In this document: positions 29,427-31,279 of the stretch, in pieces
Layout: every line of letters starts with the position of its first letter
How positions within the stretch are numbered: the stretch's first letter is position 1
Assembly: GCA_900541345.1 (NCBI GenBank)
Contig: UQJE01000023.1
Location: forward strand, 1-31,279
Source of the DNA: an uncultured Blautia sp.
GTDB lineage: Bacteria > Bacillota > Clostridia > Lachnospirales > Lachnospiraceae
DNA length: 31,279 nucleotides
Direction of reading: 5' to 3'
Made by a program: the position numbers and the translations under genes
Notes under the pieces: generated by a model
Database searches by the model: none
What the model saw: the letters and a program-made list of their open reading frames with translations, nothing else
What the model was told of the DNA's origin: nothing

Positions 29427-30565
29427 CACCCCGCCGTGTTCACTTCGCCGTATACAAATGCCGCTTTGTCTTTCAGGACGCAAGTTTCGCGCTCAATTGC
29501 ACGGAACATAACAAGATCGGACTCAAAAGCATTCAGAGTTCCAATCGCCGCAATGTCAGAAGACTTAATAGACATCTGATTGCGGTCAAAGAATTTCACT
29601 GCTTCTTTGAGGTCGCCAATGATTACCGGGATTTTCTGGGTATTGGTCGGGAGGTCTGCGTTTGGCACAACAGTTACTGGGATAGTAGTTGCGCCGGCGC
29701 AAAGTCTCATCTGCATCGGGTCAGCCGGGTTTGGCTGCAACAGGTATTTGCCATCTGTGTCTTTTAATGTGTCAAGCCACTGTAAGCCATCGTCATTGGT
29801 GATGATTCTGGATGTCGGTTTAAACGCCTGTCCAAGAGTAACGTTCAGAGCCTTTTTGATATCGTCCAAAGATGCAATAGTAGCTTTATTGCCTTTCGCC
29901 AGTTCTGTCAGGATCAACTTATTTCTGGTCACACGGGATTCATCACCGATCCACTGTGTCAGCACAGAAACGATATTTGCATCAGAATCCGCCAGAAGCT
30001 CATTTGTTACCGGGAAATATCCGGCATACTTGTCAATAGTATAGGAGATTCTTTCAAACTGTGGCGTGGTACCTGCAGCAATCTTTCCGCCCTCAGCTAC
30101 CTTTGTAAAACCTGTCTGCTGCGCACGCTTTTTAAAGGTTCTGCTGCCTTTATTTGTAATAACGTTTTCCACGTCTACCAAATCAATCAGTGACGCTTTT
30201 GCGCTTCTGTACTCGTTAATCCTTGTCTGGATGTCTTCCGGCACGGTATATCCACCGTCTGCCGGTGTACCTTCTGTCATGGTTCCGTTTCTAAAGCCTC
30301 TTCTTGCAGCGTTTGCAAATTCAGAAACAGAATCATTTTTTGGCTCTACCGGTGTAAGAACCGGAGCAGCAACAAGTGTCATGTCTACAGGCTCAAGCAC
30401 ATCCGGGTCAAGCACGTCTTTCAACAGGTTGAACTTATTCTGCATAGCGATAAGCTCATCTTTCGCCGACTGCGCCGCTTCGATATTTCCCGCTTCTGCA
30501 AGGTTCTGTACTTCCGCTTTTTTTGCGTTAATCTGGTTTAATAACTCTAGTAATTTTTTATTCAT
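29426..30565 (-). CDS. Major capsid protein, HK97 family
   Basis: A 379-residue HK97-fold capsid protein. An N-terminal scaffold-like helical part (about 1-90) is followed by the GRIAGGTTPQFERISYTIDKYAGYFPVTNELLADS-type E-loop and P-domain signatures (GKIAAGTTPQFERISYTIDK) and the ending NAFESDLVMFRAIERETCVLKDKAAFVYGEV. The start at 30565 has GGAGG five bases upstream. The upstream gene is the Clp-type protease that should remove the N-terminal part; 23 bp separate the two. Confidence 0.93.
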   Translation of the reverse strand: MNKKLLELLNQINAKKAEVQNLAEAGNIEAAQSAKDELIAMQNKFNLLKDVLDPDVLEPVDMTLVAAPVLTPVEPKNDSVSEFANAARRGFRNGTMTEGTPADGGYTVPEDIQTRINEYRSAKASLIDLVDVENVITNKGSRTFKKRAQQTGFTKVAEGGKIAAGTTPQFERISYTIDKYAGYFPVTNELLADSDANIVSVLTQWIGDESRVTRNKLILTELAKGNKATIASLDDIKKALNVTLGQAFKPTSRIITNDDGLQWLDTLKDTDGKYLLQPNPADPMQMRLCAGATTIPVTVVPNADLPTNTQKIPVIIGDLKEAVKFFDRNQMSIKSSDIAAIGTLNAFESDLVMFRAIERETCVLKDKAAFVYGEVNTAG

Positions 30566-30588
30566 ATTTACCTCCATCAAAAAAGGAC

Positions 30589-31269
30589 TCAGACTCCGAA
30601 AAGGTCTAAATCCTTAAGAATATCGTTTTTCAGTTTTTCGTTTTTGTCTGCCTGCGCTTTTTCCACAAGCACTTTCTGCCGGATTTCATCCGTCAGTCGC
30701 ATACCGTTGATATTATTCAAAAAATAATTCTGCGGTTTTTCGTCCGTGGAAATTCCGTCCACAAACCCCATTTCTAAAGCCTGATTTGCTGTGAGCCATG
30801 TTTCCCTGTCCATCAGCTTCAGGATTTCCTCTTGAGGCCTTCCGGTCTTGGAAACGTAAGCGGATGCAAGAGCCGCGTTCATTTGCCTGAGAATCTCAGC
30901 GTTTTTCTGCATGTCATGATAATCGCCAGATGCCCCAGACATCGAAACATTGTGAATCATAATCATTGCAACAGGGCTGATTTCGCAGTGATTCGCCATA
31001 GCGATTACGCTCGCCGCACTTCCAGCCAAAGATTGTACTTTGATTTCCACGTCACTTCTGTCGCATAGAAGACTGTAAATCTCCTGTCCGGCCATGACGG
31101 AACCGCCTCCGGAATTGACAAGGACTGTCAGTTTTTCGTTTTCCGGTTTGGTCGCAAGTGCGTTTTTGATGTCGTTTGGACAGGTGGAATCCCATTTCAG
31201 CCAGTCATATATCCACTTATCGTCATTACTGATAATGTCACCACTTACATTAATCTGTATTTCCCTCAC
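30589..31269 (-). CDS. Head maturation protease, ClpP/S14 family
   Basis: A 226-residue Clp-type phage prohead protease. The catalytic set is visible: Ser87 in LAGSAASVIAM, His106 in MIMIHNVSM, and Asp154 in LMDRETW. The glycine loop VNSGGGSVMAGQEIYSLL (about 51-68) marks the fold. Cuts the capsid scaffold region. The start is uncertain: GTG at 31269 directly follows GGAGGAG, which is too close, and the frame stays open to the window edge (31279), so the true start may lie outside. Confidence 0.9.
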   Translation of the reverse strand: MREIQINVSGDIISNDDKWIYDWLKWDSTCPNDIKNALATKPENEKLTVLVNSGGGSVMAGQEIYSLLCDRSDVEIKVQSLAGSAASVIAMANHCEISPVAMIMIHNVSMSGASGDYHDMQKNAEILRQMNAALASAYVSKTGRPQEEILKLMDRETWLTANQALEMGFVDGISTDEKPQNYFLNNINGMRLTDEIRQKVLVEKAQADKNEKLKNDILKDLDLFGV

Positions 31270-31279
31270 CTCCTCCGTC

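Larger units (their letters stand above)
10020..31279. mobile_element. PBSX/Xkd-type myovirus-like prophage (left end and late region)
   Basis: Gene content and order from the capsid protease through tail sheath, tape measure, baseplate and lysis genes match PBSX-like contractile-tail prophages. All genes but one small RNA are on the minus strand. The left boundary is not exact; it lies between the host promoter ending at 10002 and the first phage-like gene stop at 10154, probably near the tandem repeat at 10050. Integrase, portal and terminase are not in the window. The sheath, hub and capsid genes are intact, so this may be a functional prophage or a tailocin-like relative; head genes argue for a phage. 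Confidence 0.85.

Noticed and set aside
1..31279. CRISPR arrays, tRNA or rRNA genes, insertion sequences
   Set aside because: I saw no regular spacer-repeat series, no cloverleaf with a CCA-side stem and no transposase in either strand.

Overview
The window reads as a chromosomal piece of a low-to-mid GC Gram-positive anaerobe, most likely a Lachnospiraceae-type Clostridia (Blautia/Ruminococcus-like). This is inferred from strong AGGAGG ribosome-binding sites, DegV and LUD proteins, a lipoprotein sugar-binding protein with MalF/MalG-type permeases, and a PBSX/Xkd-type myovirus-like prophage. The first 14 bases match the 3' end of an Illumina adapter, so true sequence begins at base 15.

Bases 15-10020 are host chromosome. 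The start of argS (cut by the window edge) and a DegV lipid-binding protein run leftward, divergent from a LUD-domain protein. A bidirectional terminator separates these from a leftward five-gene operon (6640 to 2016): two sugar ABC permeases, a HlyD/MacA-type adaptor, a MacB-periplasmic-core-like membrane protein without a transporter domain or ATPase, and a CBM9-like protein. An orphan OmpR-family response regulator (6828-7504), interrupted by a single-base frameshift near its C-terminus, lies divergent to that operon. A large lipoprotein follows, combining a predicted beta-propeller with an ABC sugar-binding domain (9940 to 7577). The permease operon, the regulator gene and the binding-protein gene carry the same promoter layout: two TAGAGA-type half-sites 11 bp apart, then 9 nt, then the -10 box. 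This points to one small regulon.

From about 10050 to the right edge lies a prophage, transcribed leftward throughout. Right to left it holds: Clp-type head maturation protease, HK97-type major capsid protein, Rho-N-like small protein, head-tail connectors, tail terminator, tail sheath, tail tube, tail assembly chaperone with a -1 frameshift site (A AAA AAC), tape measure, LysM protein, a baseplate hub fused to CHAP and a third hydrolase-like domain, XkdR/S/T/U-like baseplate proteins, two paralogous tail-tip proteins each preceded by a poly-C leader module, small tail and membrane proteins, a holin candidate, a probable type I toxin-antitoxin pair, and a two-domain endolysin with a strong internal translation start. 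Left of the late-operon terminator is a separate four-gene leftward operon (11664 to 10154) with a perfect sigma-70 promoter overlapped by an 8-bp-arm palindrome. It encodes an HTH protein, a double zinc-ribbon/AP2 protein and two unknowns. The left prophage end is probably near the tandem TGTGACTAAT repeat at 10050-10070. The portal, terminase, integrase and early genes would lie beyond the right edge.
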